Shown here: positions 1 to 9,335 of the stretch, piece after piece
Position numbering within the stretch: position 1 is the stretch's first letter
Layout of the letters: every line of letters starts with the position of its first letter
Source: Verrucomicrobiales bacterium
Lineage (GTDB): Bacteria > Verrucomicrobiota > Verrucomicrobiia > Verrucomicrobiales > DEV007
DNA: 64,000 bases
Reading direction: 5' to 3'
Assembly: GCA_029213005.1 (NCBI GenBank)
Contig: JARGPI010000033.1
Span: 1 to 64,000, forward strand
Notes under the pieces: generated by a model
Told to the model about the DNA's origin: nothing
Seen by the model: only the letters and a program-made list of their open reading frames with translations
The model's database searches: none
Translations under genes and position numbers: made by a program

Positions 1-2
1 TC

Positions 3-72
3 TTTTATGAGGCAATGGGCCTCAATCGCAATTCATTCATTTCCCGCTTCGGTGTTTTTTTTTATGAGGCAA
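3..72. repeat. 13-bp direct repeat, two copies 57 bp apart
   Basis: The sequence TTTTATGAGGCAA occurs at 3-15 and again at 60-72, with T-rich sequence just before each copy. The period is exactly 57 bp. Nothing in between looks coding: the frame carrying both copies meets a stop at 166-168. It could be the edge of a larger repeat that starts outside the window, or chance in T-rich DNA. Confidence 0.45.
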
Positions 73-189
73 CGCGACGACTATTCTCTAGGTATTTTTT
101 GCGTGACTCGGTTTCGATTTCATCTATGGTGTAGGAGAGATTTTGTATGTAGTCACCGTCGTGGCTAGCCTTAATCGTTCGCTCAAGAA

Positions 190-705
190 ATGGAATCGGA
201 AGAACACGAGTTTTTCATTGAGGTAGAAGATCCTGGCCCGGTTTACGATGTTGCCGACGCATTCATTCAACTGCATCAGGAATTGGATGTTGCTTTCCCT
301 CGTTCCTTTGTCGATACACACTTGAGCGGCATCACCCACCTTCACAATGTGAATTGCGGCGGTGACCGACCCGAGAACTGTGACCTTCACGATTTGCTCG
401 TCGCGAGATGTAAACATTATGGAACGGATATTCGGACAGCAAAGCGGAGGTTACTCGATGGGTTATCGGAGTCCCGCCCCTATTTTGCGAACGTGTTTCC
501 ATTTGGGCAGGATGGAGCTGGTGGACAATATTGTTTCGATAATACCATGGGAGATGATCCGTTTATCGCCAAGTTCGATTGGGATTACCATTTTTTAGCG
601 AGATCATTTGATGAGTTTCTCGCGAGGTCGAAGGGTGAAGATGTCCCACCAATTTCGGAGCAGGAAGTCACAGAATTCGTTGAACGCTTACCCGAACTAT
701 GGTAA
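190..705 (+). CDS. SUKH (SMI1/KNR4)-like protein, possible immunity protein
   Basis: This 171-residue soluble protein has no signal peptide or membrane segment. Residues of about 100-145 carry a pattern typical of the end of SUKH domains: PFGQDGAGGQYCFD, then an acidic stretch, then FDWDYHFLARSFDEFL. SUKH proteins are commonly immunity partners of secreted or contact-dependent toxins, though some have other roles. No toxin gene is visible beside it. The window edge is 190 bases upstream, so a partner could lie outside. The start is the first ATG after in-frame stops at 166-174, and no strong ribosome-binding site precedes it. The family is recognised by pattern only. An immunity role is inference. 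Confidence 0.6.
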   Translation: MESEEHEFFIEVEDPGPVYDVADAFIQLHQELDVAFPRSFVDTHLSGITHLHNVNCGGDRPENCDLHDLLVARCKHYGTDIRTAKRRLLDGLSESRPYFANVFPFGQDGAGGQYCFDNTMGDDPFIAKFDWDYHFLARSFDEFLARSKGEDVPPISEQEVTEFVERLPELW

Positions 706-997
706 CTCAAAAGAGCGAACAAAACGCATCACTCAATGCGCTACTCTCACACATAAGCCCAATAAAAGCGAGGCTCATAATAAAAAAAGAAGCCCTTTCC
801 GTCCTCCAGTCCTTTTAAACACTCATCACCAGTGCCGAGCGGCGTTTTTGCCGATTTGAAACTTAACGGAAAATTTCAGCTTTTCCGTTTGCAGAGGAAT
901 CATGAAATCAAGTGCAATGCTAATCGGGCGAAAGGAGCTAAATCCGGAGCCGGTGGCGACGTTGAAATGTGAATGTACCCTGTACAATCGGTGAAAA
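706..997. other. Intergenic region with a small hairpin and one palindromic repeat
   Basis: No convincing gene lies here. A perfect 9-bp inverted repeat, AACGGAAAA (865-873) and TTTTCCGTT (881-889) with a 7-base loop, could terminate transcription from the SUKH gene, but it is 160 bases past the stop and has no good T-run. A 30-codon open frame at 902-994 runs through the palindromic repeat and is probably not a gene. Confidence 0.4.
974..986. repeat. GTAC palindromic repeat, single copy
   Basis: TGTACCCTGTACA, the 13-bp core of the repeat family described at 10685, 24425, 35667, 49513 and 60945. It lies 11 bases past the 3-prime end of sufS. It is the only locus in the window with just one copy. 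Confidence 0.8.
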
Positions 998-2218
998 TCA
1001 GGCGAAAAGCCGCTTCACTTTGCCCATGCCTTCGATCAGGGCATCGATGTCGTCGCGATTGTTGTAGAAGGCAAACGAGGCCCGGGCGGTGCCTTTGATT
1101 CCGAAGTGAGTCATCAGCGGCATCGCGCAGTGGTGACCGGTGCGGATCGCAACGCCCACGTTGTCGAGAATTGTCGCGATATCCTGCGGGTGAGCTTCGT
1201 CCATGGTGAATGAAATCACGGATGCCTTGACCGGAGCCTCGCCCCAGATTTTGATCCCGCCGACGGCTTTGAGACGTTCTGTCGCTTCGGTTAACAGGGC
1301 TGTCTCGTGCTCGTGAGCGCCTATCCAGTCCAATTCTGAAAGGTATTGAAAGGCTGCGGCGAGTCCGATGGTGGCGGAAATATTCGGAGTTCCGGCTTCG
1401 AATCGCTCCGGGGCTTTCTGAAAGGTGGTTCCTTCAATCGCAACGCGATCAATCATGTCGCCGCCGCTTTGATAGGGCGGAAAACGATTCAGGATTTCCG
1501 AATTACCGACTAAGACCCCGACGCCGTCGGGACCGAATACTTTGTGGCCGGAGAACGCGTAGAAATCACAATCGAGGTCGCCGAGATCGACCGGACCGTG
1601 AGGCACGGCTTGGGCGCCGTCGACCACACTGATCACATTGCGCTCGCGGCAGAATGCGGCCATCTCCTTCGCCGGATTTACCGTGCCCAGCGCGTTTGAG
1701 ACCTGGGTGAAGGAGGCGACTTTGGTCCTGGAATTAAACGAAGCTTTCCAGTCATCAAGATCCAACTCGCCGTTGTCTTTTACGTTGGCGTAACGGACTT
1801 TTGCCCCGGTTTTCAGAGCGAGTAGCTGCCAGGGAACAAAATTGGCGTGGTGCTCCATCAGAGTGATGACGATCTCGTCCCCTTCGTTCAATTCGCTGGC
1901 GAGGCCGTGGGCGATCAGGTTAATCGCTTCGGTGGTTCCCCGGGTGAAAATCAAATCGCAGTCTTTTGGCGTTTTCAGGTAGGTGGCGATCGCCGTCCGG
2001 GCGTTTTCGAAATTGAAAGTCGCTTCGGCGCTGAGGTGATGCAATCCGCGGTGGATATTGGCATTTTCCTCCGAGTAAAATTTGGTGAGACGGTTGATTA
2101 CCGCCGCAGGCTTTTGTGAGGTCGCTCCGTTATCGAGATAGGCGAGCTGTCTTCCATTGGGAAGGACACGGGATAAGACGGGGAAGTCCCCTCTGATTTT
2201 TTCAACGTCGAAAGCCAT
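998..2218 (-). CDS. sufS: Cysteine desulfurase SufS
   Basis: This PLP enzyme takes sulfur from cysteine, leaving alanine, and passes it as persulfide to iron-sulfur cluster assembly. The protein is 406 residues, full length for SufS. The PLP lysine is K226 in SGHKVFGPDG and the catalytic cysteine is C364 in RTGHHCAMP, the same numbers as in E. coli SufS. The N-terminus FPVLSR..LAYLDNGATSQKP is typical. No other suf gene is in the window, so it is separated from the rest of the pathway here. It lies 59 bases past a sulfatase on the same strand and may be read from the same transcript, but the functions are unrelated. Confidence 0.95.
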   Translation of the reverse strand: MAFDVEKIRGDFPVLSRVLPNGRQLAYLDNGATSQKPAAVINRLTKFYSEENANIHRGLHHLSAEATFNFENARTAIATYLKTPKDCDLIFTRGTTEAINLIAHGLASELNEGDEIVITLMEHHANFVPWQLLALKTGAKVRYANVKDNGELDLDDWKASFNSRTKVASFTQVSNALGTVNPAKEMAAFCRERNVISVVDGAQAVPHGPVDLGDLDCDFYAFSGHKVFGPDGVGVLVGNSEILNRFPPYQSGGDMIDRVAIEGTTFQKAPERFEAGTPNISATIGLAAAFQYLSELDWIGAHEHETALLTEATERLKAVGGIKIWGEAPVKASVISFTMDEAHPQDIATILDNVGVAIRTGHHCAMPLMTHFGIKGTARASFAFYNNRDDIDALIEGMGKVKRLFA

Positions 2219-2277
2219 TACTTATAGATACGCGCGAGGTTCGTTCGTGAATACGCGCTAAGCAAGCCTTCCTCGTG

Positions 2278-3699
2278 TCATTTCTTTGACTTCGCTTTTT
2301 TTGGTCGATCAAAACTCAGGCCGAATTCCTTGAGCTTTTCCGAGAGGGCTTTGCGGTTTTCCTCCAGTTTCTGAGCGTATTCGGGATTTGGGGCGAGGTT
2401 ATGGAATTGGGCGGGATCGTTGAGCATGTCGTAGAGCTCTTCCGATCCGTCGTTGTATTTGAGCAGGGTCCATCGCTCGCTTCGCAAGCCGAAACCGGAA
2501 TCCAAGGTCAGAACCGCATCGCGAACTTTTGCCTGCGGGTTTTTAAGAACGGGGACGAGGCTTTTTCCCTGTACCGAGTCGGGTATTTCCAGTCCGGCGA
2601 GGTCAGAGCAGGTCGGATAAATATCCATCAACTCCGCAAAGGAATCGCTCCGGCCGGGGCTGAATCCGGGAGCCGATACAATCAGAGGAACCCGGCTTAC
2701 CTCCTCGTGCATTGTCGATTTCTGCCAGAAGGTGTGCTCGCCGAGGTGATAACCGTGATCGCTGGTGAAAACGATCGCGGTCGAGTCTCTCAAGCCGAGA
2801 CGCTCCAATTCGTTGATGACGCGGCCCACCTGATCGTCCATAAAGGTGGTGGAGGCATAGTAGCCTTCCCACATCCGTTTCTGATTGTCGGGATATTTCC
2901 CGATCGAATTGTTCGAATTCATCGTAGCGGGCCGGCCGATTTTCGGGATGTCTCTAATGTCGTTTTCGATCACTTCAGGGAGGTCAATTTTCTCCCAGTC
3001 GTATTTTTCGAAATACTGACGGGGCGCCACCATCGGGTAGTGGGGGCGCACAAAACCGACGGCGAGGAAAAAACGTTCGTCTTTGTGTTTCTGAAGGAGT
3101 TCGATCGCTTTGGACGCTGATTTGTGATCGGGCTGATCCGAACCATCGCCGTCGTATTGAACGGTAACAAACATCCGGTGGGGCATTCGGGTGGATTGGC
3201 GGTCCTCTTCTTCGGTCGTGAAAATGTTCAGATTCAGACAGGCATAGTCACCGGGAGTGTGGGCCTCGCGGCCGCTCAGATTGTATTTTTCGGTCCAGGT
3301 GGAGGGGACATCCCCGCCGTCGGTTCCGTCAATGATGTCGCCCGGAACCCGCATGTGATAAATCTTTCCGGCCCGGGCGGAGAAAAAGCCGTTGTTTTTG
3401 AAATGTTCGCCGAAGTTGGTTCCTTTATTTCCCCGGTACCGACTATACATAAAGGATTGTCTGGAAGGCTGGCACCAGGTGGCCTGACAGTAGGCATGAT
3501 TAAAAACCATACCTTCAGAGGCCAGCTTATCGATATGGGGAGTCTTGCAGATTTTATCGCCGTAGCAGCCCAGAACGCTGGCTTTCAGATCATCGGAAAT
3601 CAGGAAAAGGACATTTTTGATCTCCTTGGAAAAAGCAGGAGTGGAGCAAAGGCACCACACGAGCGCGGCGAGTTTCCAGAGTAGAGATAGGCGATTCAT
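2278..3699 (-). CDS. Secreted sulfatase, iduronate-2-sulfatase type
   Basis: A 473-residue type I sulfatase that hydrolyses sulfate esters, probably on polysaccharide. A signal peptide covers about residues 1-24. The formylglycine site is C76 in CQPSR (76-80), metal-binding DD is at 36-37, and SDHGYHLGEH lies in the C-terminal half. The overall pattern (AGKIYH, FVRPHYP, long C-terminal part) fits the iduronate-2-sulfatase-like subgroup common in Planctomycetes and Verrucomicrobia. The end is lysine-rich. Activity requires a formylglycine-generating enzyme, which the window does not supply. It starts 20 bases past the STAND gene. The substrate cannot be told from sequence. Confidence 0.9.
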   Translation of the reverse strand: MNRLSLLWKLAALVWCLCSTPAFSKEIKNVLFLISDDLKASVLGCYGDKICKTPHIDKLASEGMVFNHAYCQATWCQPSRQSFMYSRYRGNKGTNFGEHFKNNGFFSARAGKIYHMRVPGDIIDGTDGGDVPSTWTEKYNLSGREAHTPGDYACLNLNIFTTEEEDRQSTRMPHRMFVTVQYDGDGSDQPDHKSASKAIELLQKHKDERFFLAVGFVRPHYPMVAPRQYFEKYDWEKIDLPEVIENDIRDIPKIGRPATMNSNNSIGKYPDNQKRMWEGYYASTTFMDDQVGRVINELERLGLRDSTAIVFTSDHGYHLGEHTFWQKSTMHEEVSRVPLIVSAPGFSPGRSDSFAELMDIYPTCSDLAGLEIPDSVQGKSLVPVLKNPQAKVRDAVLTLDSGFGLRSERWTLLKYNDGSEELYDMLNDPAQFHNLAPNPEYAQKLEENRKALSEKLKEFGLSFDRPKKAKSKK

Positions 3700-3719
3700 T
3701 TGAATAAAGTGGAGCTGAT

Positions 3720-6700
3720 TTACTTTCGGTTAAAGAGGCCTTTAAAAGGGCCTCTGCGTTCCGGGCGGTCCGGTTGCTGCGGGGTGGGTTTCACCGCTTC
3801 CCTTTTTACCGGAATCGTCCAGGGGTTGGAAGGGAAATCGGGGATGAATCCCGTATACTTGTAGGTGATTTTTTTATCAAAGTCAGGGTCGGACTTCAGT
3901 TGCCGGTAATTCCGGTCGGCAGATAGGATGTAGCGGGTCGCGATTTTGTCGGATTTGGGACTGGAGCCGTTCGGGGTATCCGCGAGTTGAACGACAAATT
4001 CGTAATCGACTTTGAACTGATCGGGAATCGGTGAGTCAACAAACTCCGGCAGGCCGAAGGGGATGAATCGACGGAACGGATTTTTTTCGTCGAAACTGCG
4101 ATCACCTTCTTTCGCTTCAACCGAAAGCACGGAGCGATCAAAGCCCTGATCGGCATTCCGGCTGTCTGCGGCGACGTGAAACAGCAGGATGGTGACCAGC
4201 GACGCTTTTTTTCCCAGGGAGAGGTCAAGGGATGACGCATTTTTCAGCCGGTCGGAAACATAGGCGGGGGACAGCGCGCTTTCGAGGGTGTCACGGGCTT
4301 TGATCAGGGCCCTCATCGCGGCTTCGATGTCGAGGTAGTTGGAGGTAAGCTGGATCAGCTCGGGTGCCTCGCCGGTGAGGTCCCATTTGGATTGGTGCTG
4401 GGTGAATCCTATCTGGTGTTCACCGTTTGCTTTCAGGGAAAAGGCGAGCAGCGCATCAACCTGACCGGTTTGTTCCGAGTCGGAAAAGGCAAAGGAGGGT
4501 TCGTCGAGAATGAGCCACTCTGCGGATTGCCAGAAATCGCTCAACTTCGATAAATGTTCCTGAGTGGCTTCCTGATTTCGAATCGTGCCGTTGAGGACCG
4601 ACGGGGCATTCCGTTCGGCGGTGAGAAAAAACTCGTTCCGGTTTTCAATTAATACCTGAAAGGCTTCGCGGAGTACATTTTCATCGGGGCCGGTTGGGGT
4701 CAACGCGGTGTCGGGGATTTTTGATTTCAGGATCGATATTTCGGTATTTGCGATGTTGATTTGATTGGTCAGCGTTTCGATCTCCGACTGATTGGTGTCG
4801 ATGTTCTCCTGAGCGAGTTTCAAATTAGCCCGGGCTGCTTCCAGCTCCTGTTCTTTTTTAGTGATTTCTGTTTTTGCGGTCGACAGTTCGGCTGCGGTTT
4901 TCCGAACGTCGGCCTCCAGTTTGCCTACTTCAGAATTGGCGTGGAGGCGGTTCATGTTGAATATTACCGCAAGTAGACCTAACACGATCACAACGGCAGC
5001 GTAGGAAATATACTTTATCCGTTTCCGGTATCGGGTTTTGGTGGTTTTCTCTTTGGCATCCTCCCGCTGTTTCCGGAGCTGGCGGTTTTTCGCGATATTC
5101 TCGTCGAGGAACCATTCCGCGTTCTTTGTCTTCTCTATTTCCGGATAGTTTTTCCGGATTGCTTCAAAGCGTTCGGTCTGACCTTCTGACAAATTCAGGT
5201 CTTCCGGTCGGCGTCCTTCCGCCTCCCAGAATTCGGAGTTTCGTTCAACGACCTGCCAGTTTTCAATTTCGCGTTGCCGGTCACCGGTTTTTTCACGGAG
5301 CCATTCCCATTGTCGGATGAGACTTTCGTGAGGTAGATCAATCACGGTGTCGTCTGTTAGCTCCGCGATATCGAAATGGGAAGGTAACAGAAACGACCGG
5401 CCGTCAGCGCGGAACTGATCGATCATCCGCCTGAGAGCATTCTCATCCAGAGCTCCGCTTTGGGACAGTTCGCTGCGATGTTGATGTAGTTGATGAAGCT
5501 GGCGGAATGTTTTCGGTCGACGGTTTGCCATACCGTTTTTATCGATTTCAGATAGATCGAGAAACAGTTGTCTGGCGGCATCTCTCGCTTCATCGGAGTT
5601 CAGGGAGTCCATCACCAGTTCGATATGTTGGCTTAGAGCACCGGCTGTTTCGCCGACGGATTCGAGGTGGTCGATATCGAGCGGTCCCCGGCTACCGTTG
5701 GCTTCCCAGTTTTGCCATATCCGCATCAGGGTATGCTGTAGTACGGGGAGGGCATCGCGGGAGGTATCATCATTCAGTGAGTTAACGCTGTTGACGAGAC
5801 GGTTCACCAGAGCCGGGGTAATCAGATCCTGATCTCCCAGCGGCGCACAGATTGCCCGTTCCAGTTGGGCCCGATCCATGTGGGGGACCAGATACATACC
5901 GCTGTTGATCGCTTCGGGTAGTTTTTCAAATTTCGAGCACTTCCCTAGATTCTGGTCCGAGCGCATCGTGATCGCGACATGGACATTTTCAAAACTCCGC
6001 GACCAGGCCGCATTGATCAGTAGTTCGACAAACCGGGAGGCGATATCGAGCGGGACATCGAAAGTAAACAATTCCTCGAACTGGTCGATCAGGATAAATA
6101 GGTGATCCTCCTGTTTCCAGTCAATCGCTTCGAGGATATCGACTATACCGGTGCTTTTTTTATTCAGCTTGTCGTGAATGGTATGGTACTGGCCCTTCAG
6201 GTTCAGAGCGGATTCAAATTCCTTTGCGAGGCTGTTGATCGGCTCGTTTCCGGGACGCATCCGGATGATGGTCCACTCGGTGTGGATCGATTTTCCAGCT
6301 TTCAATCTCGGGATGAGACCTGCGTGGATCAGCGAGGACTTGCCGCAACCCGAGGCTCCCAGAATGGCGAGGAAGCGAAAGGCGGTGAGACGGTCGACGA
6401 GATCTTCGACTTCCTCTTCTCTACCGCAGAAAAGGTGACTTTCGTCGGATCGGTAGGGGCGGAGGCCTGGGTAGGGGTTGTGAGTTCTCGCCGAGTAACT
6501 GTCCTCGATCATAACCGGGCTGTGGAGGGGCTCCGGCCCGGCGATTCGCCGGTGAACCCGCGAAGCCGAGGGCGGGCTGATTGACTGATTTTGAAGGTTA
6601 AGTCGTTTTTTTATCGACTGAATGAAATCGTCGAATTTGCCCTGATCGACGGGGCCTTCGGTGTGTTTGAGGTAGTCGACTTTCCAGTTCGAGTGATTTT

Positions 6701-7550
6701 GAATTTCGATCGCGGCGTCGCCGATACTCTTCGAAATGGCTTGCCAGGCGTTGTCGGGATGGGGCCACTGGGATACCGGGAGCAGTTTTCCGTGATCATC
6801 ACGCGGTAAAATGGCCTGGGTGTCGATTTCCTCGCGACTGAGATCGTAGTTGGTGACGAGTATGGGGATGACTTTCTTTCCCAACGCCCTCGCTACCTGA
6901 TATTCTTTTTCCTGAGCGTATTCCGAGGCCATCCAACCCGAAGTGATGAGACAAATCACGATATCGCTTCCGACCAGTTCGCTCTGGATCCGATGATCCC
7001 AATTATCGCCGGCCGGAATCGCATGGTCCCACCAATGAGTCAGAATGCCGTGCCGGGCTTTGGCCGCGAGGTGTCTCCTCAACTCCCTGACCGCTTCCGT
7101 ACCGTCGGCATGACAGTAGGAGTAGAAAACCTTGGCGGGACGTCGCTGAGTTGAAAGGGAAAGAAGCAGATCCGAATACGAGCGTTCCGCCTGATTCTCG
7201 TGCGTAATGGGTGTTTCAAGCCTCGCTTTGGGAAGAAAATTTGAAAAGGAATAGACCGGCAGCGCTTCGGATGACGATTGCTGGGCCAAATCAAATTGGA
7301 TCTCGGGGAGAAAGCGCTCGCCTTGTTGAGAAGGGACGGTGAGTCGACCGGGATCACTCCCGAAAAGATGGATCGACATGTCGAGACTCCCCATCAGATT
7401 CCGGGTTTGCTCCACCGCTTCGTTTGGATCGAGCCGGTAGGACTCGTTAACTGAAATAATTTCAACACCGAGGCCGTTGAGCTCACTGATTAAGCGGGAT
7501 CTGCATTCCTCTACGGCAGGAGAAGACTCGGCAACGAAGACGGTAGGCAT
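3720..7550 (-). CDS. DUF4062-like/TIR/nSTAND1 NTPase with membrane anchor and coiled coil
   Basis: A 1276-residue multi-domain protein. Residues 1-135 form a Rossmann-like domain resembling those at the start of STAND proteins (DUF4062-like). Residues 137-232 are a TIR domain (KVFYSYCHADG, then LITSGWMASEYAQEKE); by alignment E216 is the likely catalytic glutamate of NAD-cleaving TIRs. Residues 357-760 are an nSTAND1 NTPase: NPYPGLRPY, FCGREEE, Walker A GASGCGKSS (398-406), Walker B FILIDQFEEL (485-494), LPVLQHTLMRIW (601-612) and LPHESLIRQWEWL (739-751). One membrane helix lies at about 847-866, then a coiled coil (870-945), then about 330 residues I do not recognise. It has no WD40 or TPR sensor repeats. 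A tandem AAA+ ATPase lies just upstream on the same strand. A role in defence or regulated NAD depletion is inference from the family. Confidence 0.85.
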   Translation of the reverse strand: MPTVFVAESSPAVEECRSRLISELNGLGVEIISVNESYRLDPNEAVEQTRNLMGSLDMSIHLFGSDPGRLTVPSQQGERFLPEIQFDLAQQSSSEALPVYSFSNFLPKARLETPITHENQAERSYSDLLLSLSTQRRPAKVFYSYCHADGTEAVRELRRHLAAKARHGILTHWWDHAIPAGDNWDHRIQSELVGSDIVICLITSGWMASEYAQEKEYQVARALGKKVIPILVTNYDLSREEIDTQAILPRDDHGKLLPVSQWPHPDNAWQAISKSIGDAAIEIQNHSNWKVDYLKHTEGPVDQGKFDDFIQSIKKRLNLQNQSISPPSASRVHRRIAGPEPLHSPVMIEDSYSARTHNPYPGLRPYRSDESHLFCGREEEVEDLVDRLTAFRFLAILGASGCGKSSLIHAGLIPRLKAGKSIHTEWTIIRMRPGNEPINSLAKEFESALNLKGQYHTIHDKLNKKSTGIVDILEAIDWKQEDHLFILIDQFEELFTFDVPLDIASRFVELLINAAWSRSFENVHVAITMRSDQNLGKCSKFEKLPEAINSGMYLVPHMDRAQLERAICAPLGDQDLITPALVNRLVNSVNSLNDDTSRDALPVLQHTLMRIWQNWEANGSRGPLDIDHLESVGETAGALSQHIELVMDSLNSDEARDAARQLFLDLSEIDKNGMANRRPKTFRQLHQLHQHRSELSQSGALDENALRRMIDQFRADGRSFLLPSHFDIAELTDDTVIDLPHESLIRQWEWLREKTGDRQREIENWQVVERNSEFWEAEGRRPEDLNLSEGQTERFEAIRKNYPEIEKTKNAEWFLDENIAKNRQLRKQREDAKEKTTKTRYRKRIKYISYAAVVIVLGLLAVIFNMNRLHANSEVGKLEADVRKTAAELSTAKTEITKKEQELEAARANLKLAQENIDTNQSEIETLTNQINIANTEISILKSKIPDTALTPTGPDENVLREAFQVLIENRNEFFLTAERNAPSVLNGTIRNQEATQEHLSKLSDFWQSAEWLILDEPSFAFSDSEQTGQVDALLAFSLKANGEHQIGFTQHQSKWDLTGEAPELIQLTSNYLDIEAAMRALIKARDTLESALSPAYVSDRLKNASSLDLSLGKKASLVTILLFHVAADSRNADQGFDRSVLSVEAKEGDRSFDEKNPFRRFIPFGLPEFVDSPIPDQFKVDYEFVVQLADTPNGSSPKSDKIATRYILSADRNYRQLKSDPDFDKKITYKYTGFIPDFPSNPWTIPVKREAVKPTPQQPDRPERRGPFKGLFNRK

Positions 7551-7619
7551 CTACCACCTAATCTTGAAAATTAATCACCGTAGTCAATGTTTTTATAGAA
7601 AGGTTTCGGGATACCGGGA

Positions 7620-9305
7620 CTATCCGGTGTATTTGCGAAACATGGTCGGGACAAAATCAAGATCACTGGCTTCGCGGGCGGCGAGGCCGATCTGAAATTC
7701 CATAATATCAGCCGGAATCGGGTTCTGATATTCGTCGAGACAATCAATGAGCGCCGCGAGAGGATCGACTTTTCGGGTTTTGACGAAGCGGTAAACTTTG
7801 ATCGCGATCGATTCCGCCGCACCCGGCGTGATGAGCGAGGGGATGAGTTCGATGAGATTCTCCGGGCAGGTCCGGGGCAGATCGAGTTTGTGCTTTTTGC
7901 AAAGCGCTCGGATCAGGAGATAGCCGCCCTCGGCATCCTCCGCCGGGAAAAGGGGGATTTTGACATCAACCCGGCCGGGCCGTTTCAAATCAACTTCGAT
8001 CAGGTCGGGGCGGCTCGAGGCGAGGATCCAGAGTATCCGGCCGCGGTTCCCAGTGTCACTCATTTCCTTGGCCATCATGGAATAGACCCTTCCCGAAACG
8101 CCGGAATCCCCCGAGCCGGAATCTCGACTTCCAAGGGCCTGATCTGCTTCGTCGATGAAAACGATGCATCGGCCGAGGGCGTGCAGCAGGTTGAAAATCT
8201 TCTCAAGGTTCCCCTCGGTGCTGCCGACCCAGCGATCTCGAAAATTCTTCATTTTTACGACGGGTACTCCCGCTTCCCCGGCGAGGCACTCGACCAGGTA
8301 GGTTTTCCCGGTTCCCACGGGGCCGCAGAGCAGGTAGCCCATCGGCATGGCTTCGGTGTCGTTCTGTCGCCAAAGTTCGATGTCCTGTCGCATCCAGCTT
8401 TTCACGGCATCGCTGCCATAGACATCGTCGAGGGTCCGGGTCGGTTCGAGGAATTCGATGAGGCCCTGGGAGTCTTTTTCGACCAGTTCCTTTTTCAGGT
8501 CGGCAAGATCGTCTTCGACAAGGCTTTCGCCGCTATACTCCCGGGTTTTGAGCAGGTTTTCAATCGAACTCAGGGTGGCACCGGCCAGACGGGAGGCGGG
8601 AAGAGCAGGGGAGGTTGAAAAGTTAGCGAGGGCCCCGGGATAGCTTTTGGCAAAGACCTCGAAGGCTTCGGACAGCTCACCGGTTGATGGCATCTCAAGC
8701 TCGATCCGGGCGGCGCGCGGATTGTTGGCGAGGAGGTGATTCAGGTCGTTGAGGTTTTCCGAAATCAGGAAAACGGCGAGATTTTGCTCCAGAAAATAGG
8801 TTTCGTGAGACCAGGAGCGGACGACCGCTGCCATGGAACTCAACTGATAATCGCGGGTCTGCTTTGAGATCGGAAAGACGAGCTCGGCGGACTTGATGAT
8901 AAAGCCGATATGGTAATTGCGACCCGCGAGCGGGGTTTTAATTTTCTGCGAGCTCTCTTCGGGGCGGATTTCGCGGAGATTCACAAGGTAGCGGATCAGG
9001 TGATCGAGATAGCCGATGGCTTGAGCGGGGTCTTTGGGGAGGTCCTCCCCGTCGCGGAGTTTGTGAAAGAGATCGTGACCGGACTCGATTCGCAAACCGG
9101 CTCCCAACTCGTAGCTGAGCACGAGATCAAACTTTTCGAGCTGCTGATCGACGAGGTAGTCGACGAGATTACCCAGCTTCGGGCTTTTCGTTTCCGCTGT
9201 CGAAATCAGGAGTCGGTCGTGGACGTTGCCGTGAACCACAAACTGATTGGAGGCTCCAGACAAATACTGGGTTTTGATTTTTTCGGACCATTGCGGCTGC
9301 GACAT
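7620..9305 (-). CDS. Tandem AAA+ ATPase, second module active-looking
   Basis: 561 residues, cytoplasmic. Residues 285-560 are a CDC48/FtsH-type AAA+ module: Walker A GPVGTGKT (328-335), pore-loop region around 352-362, Walker B IVFIDEAD (381-388), and an arginine finger in KRPGRVD (441-447). Residues 1-230 look like a degenerate AAA-like domain: NQFVVHGNVHD, then FLISENLNDLNHLL, with no P-loop. ATPases of this kind remodel or unfold proteins. It starts 30 bases after trmB and ends 69 bases before the TIR-STAND gene on the same strand, so it is probably co-transcribed and may work with that protein. eCIS loci also carry CDC48-like ATPases, but no sheath, tube or baseplate genes are present. 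Its role is unknown. Confidence 0.8.
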   Translation of the reverse strand: MSQPQWSEKIKTQYLSGASNQFVVHGNVHDRLLISTAETKSPKLGNLVDYLVDQQLEKFDLVLSYELGAGLRIESGHDLFHKLRDGEDLPKDPAQAIGYLDHLIRYLVNLREIRPEESSQKIKTPLAGRNYHIGFIIKSAELVFPISKQTRDYQLSSMAAVVRSWSHETYFLEQNLAVFLISENLNDLNHLLANNPRAARIELEMPSTGELSEAFEVFAKSYPGALANFSTSPALPASRLAGATLSSIENLLKTREYSGESLVEDDLADLKKELVEKDSQGLIEFLEPTRTLDDVYGSDAVKSWMRQDIELWRQNDTEAMPMGYLLCGPVGTGKTYLVECLAGEAGVPVVKMKNFRDRWVGSTEGNLEKIFNLLHALGRCIVFIDEADQALGSRDSGSGDSGVSGRVYSMMAKEMSDTGNRGRILWILASSRPDLIEVDLKRPGRVDVKIPLFPAEDAEGGYLLIRALCKKHKLDLPRTCPENLIELIPSLITPGAAESIAIKVYRFVKTRKVDPLAALIDCLDEYQNPIPADIMEFQIGLAAREASDLDFVPTMFRKYTG

Positions 9306-9335
9306 TGGGGAATCTTGGCCTGAATGGCTATCTAT

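Noticed and set aside
902..994. 30-codon open frame upstream of sufS terminator region
   Set aside because: Its end is made of repeat sequence, it has no motif, and no ribosome-binding site is evident.
2401..3684. Long open frames on the plus strand opposite the first sulfatase
   Set aside because: They are antisense to a gene with complete sulfatase motifs, have no recognisable domain and show compositional mirroring of the sulfatase codons.
7620..9305. Part of an extracellular contractile injection system
   Set aside because: The ATPase type fits loosely, but sheath, tube, baseplate and spike genes are absent.
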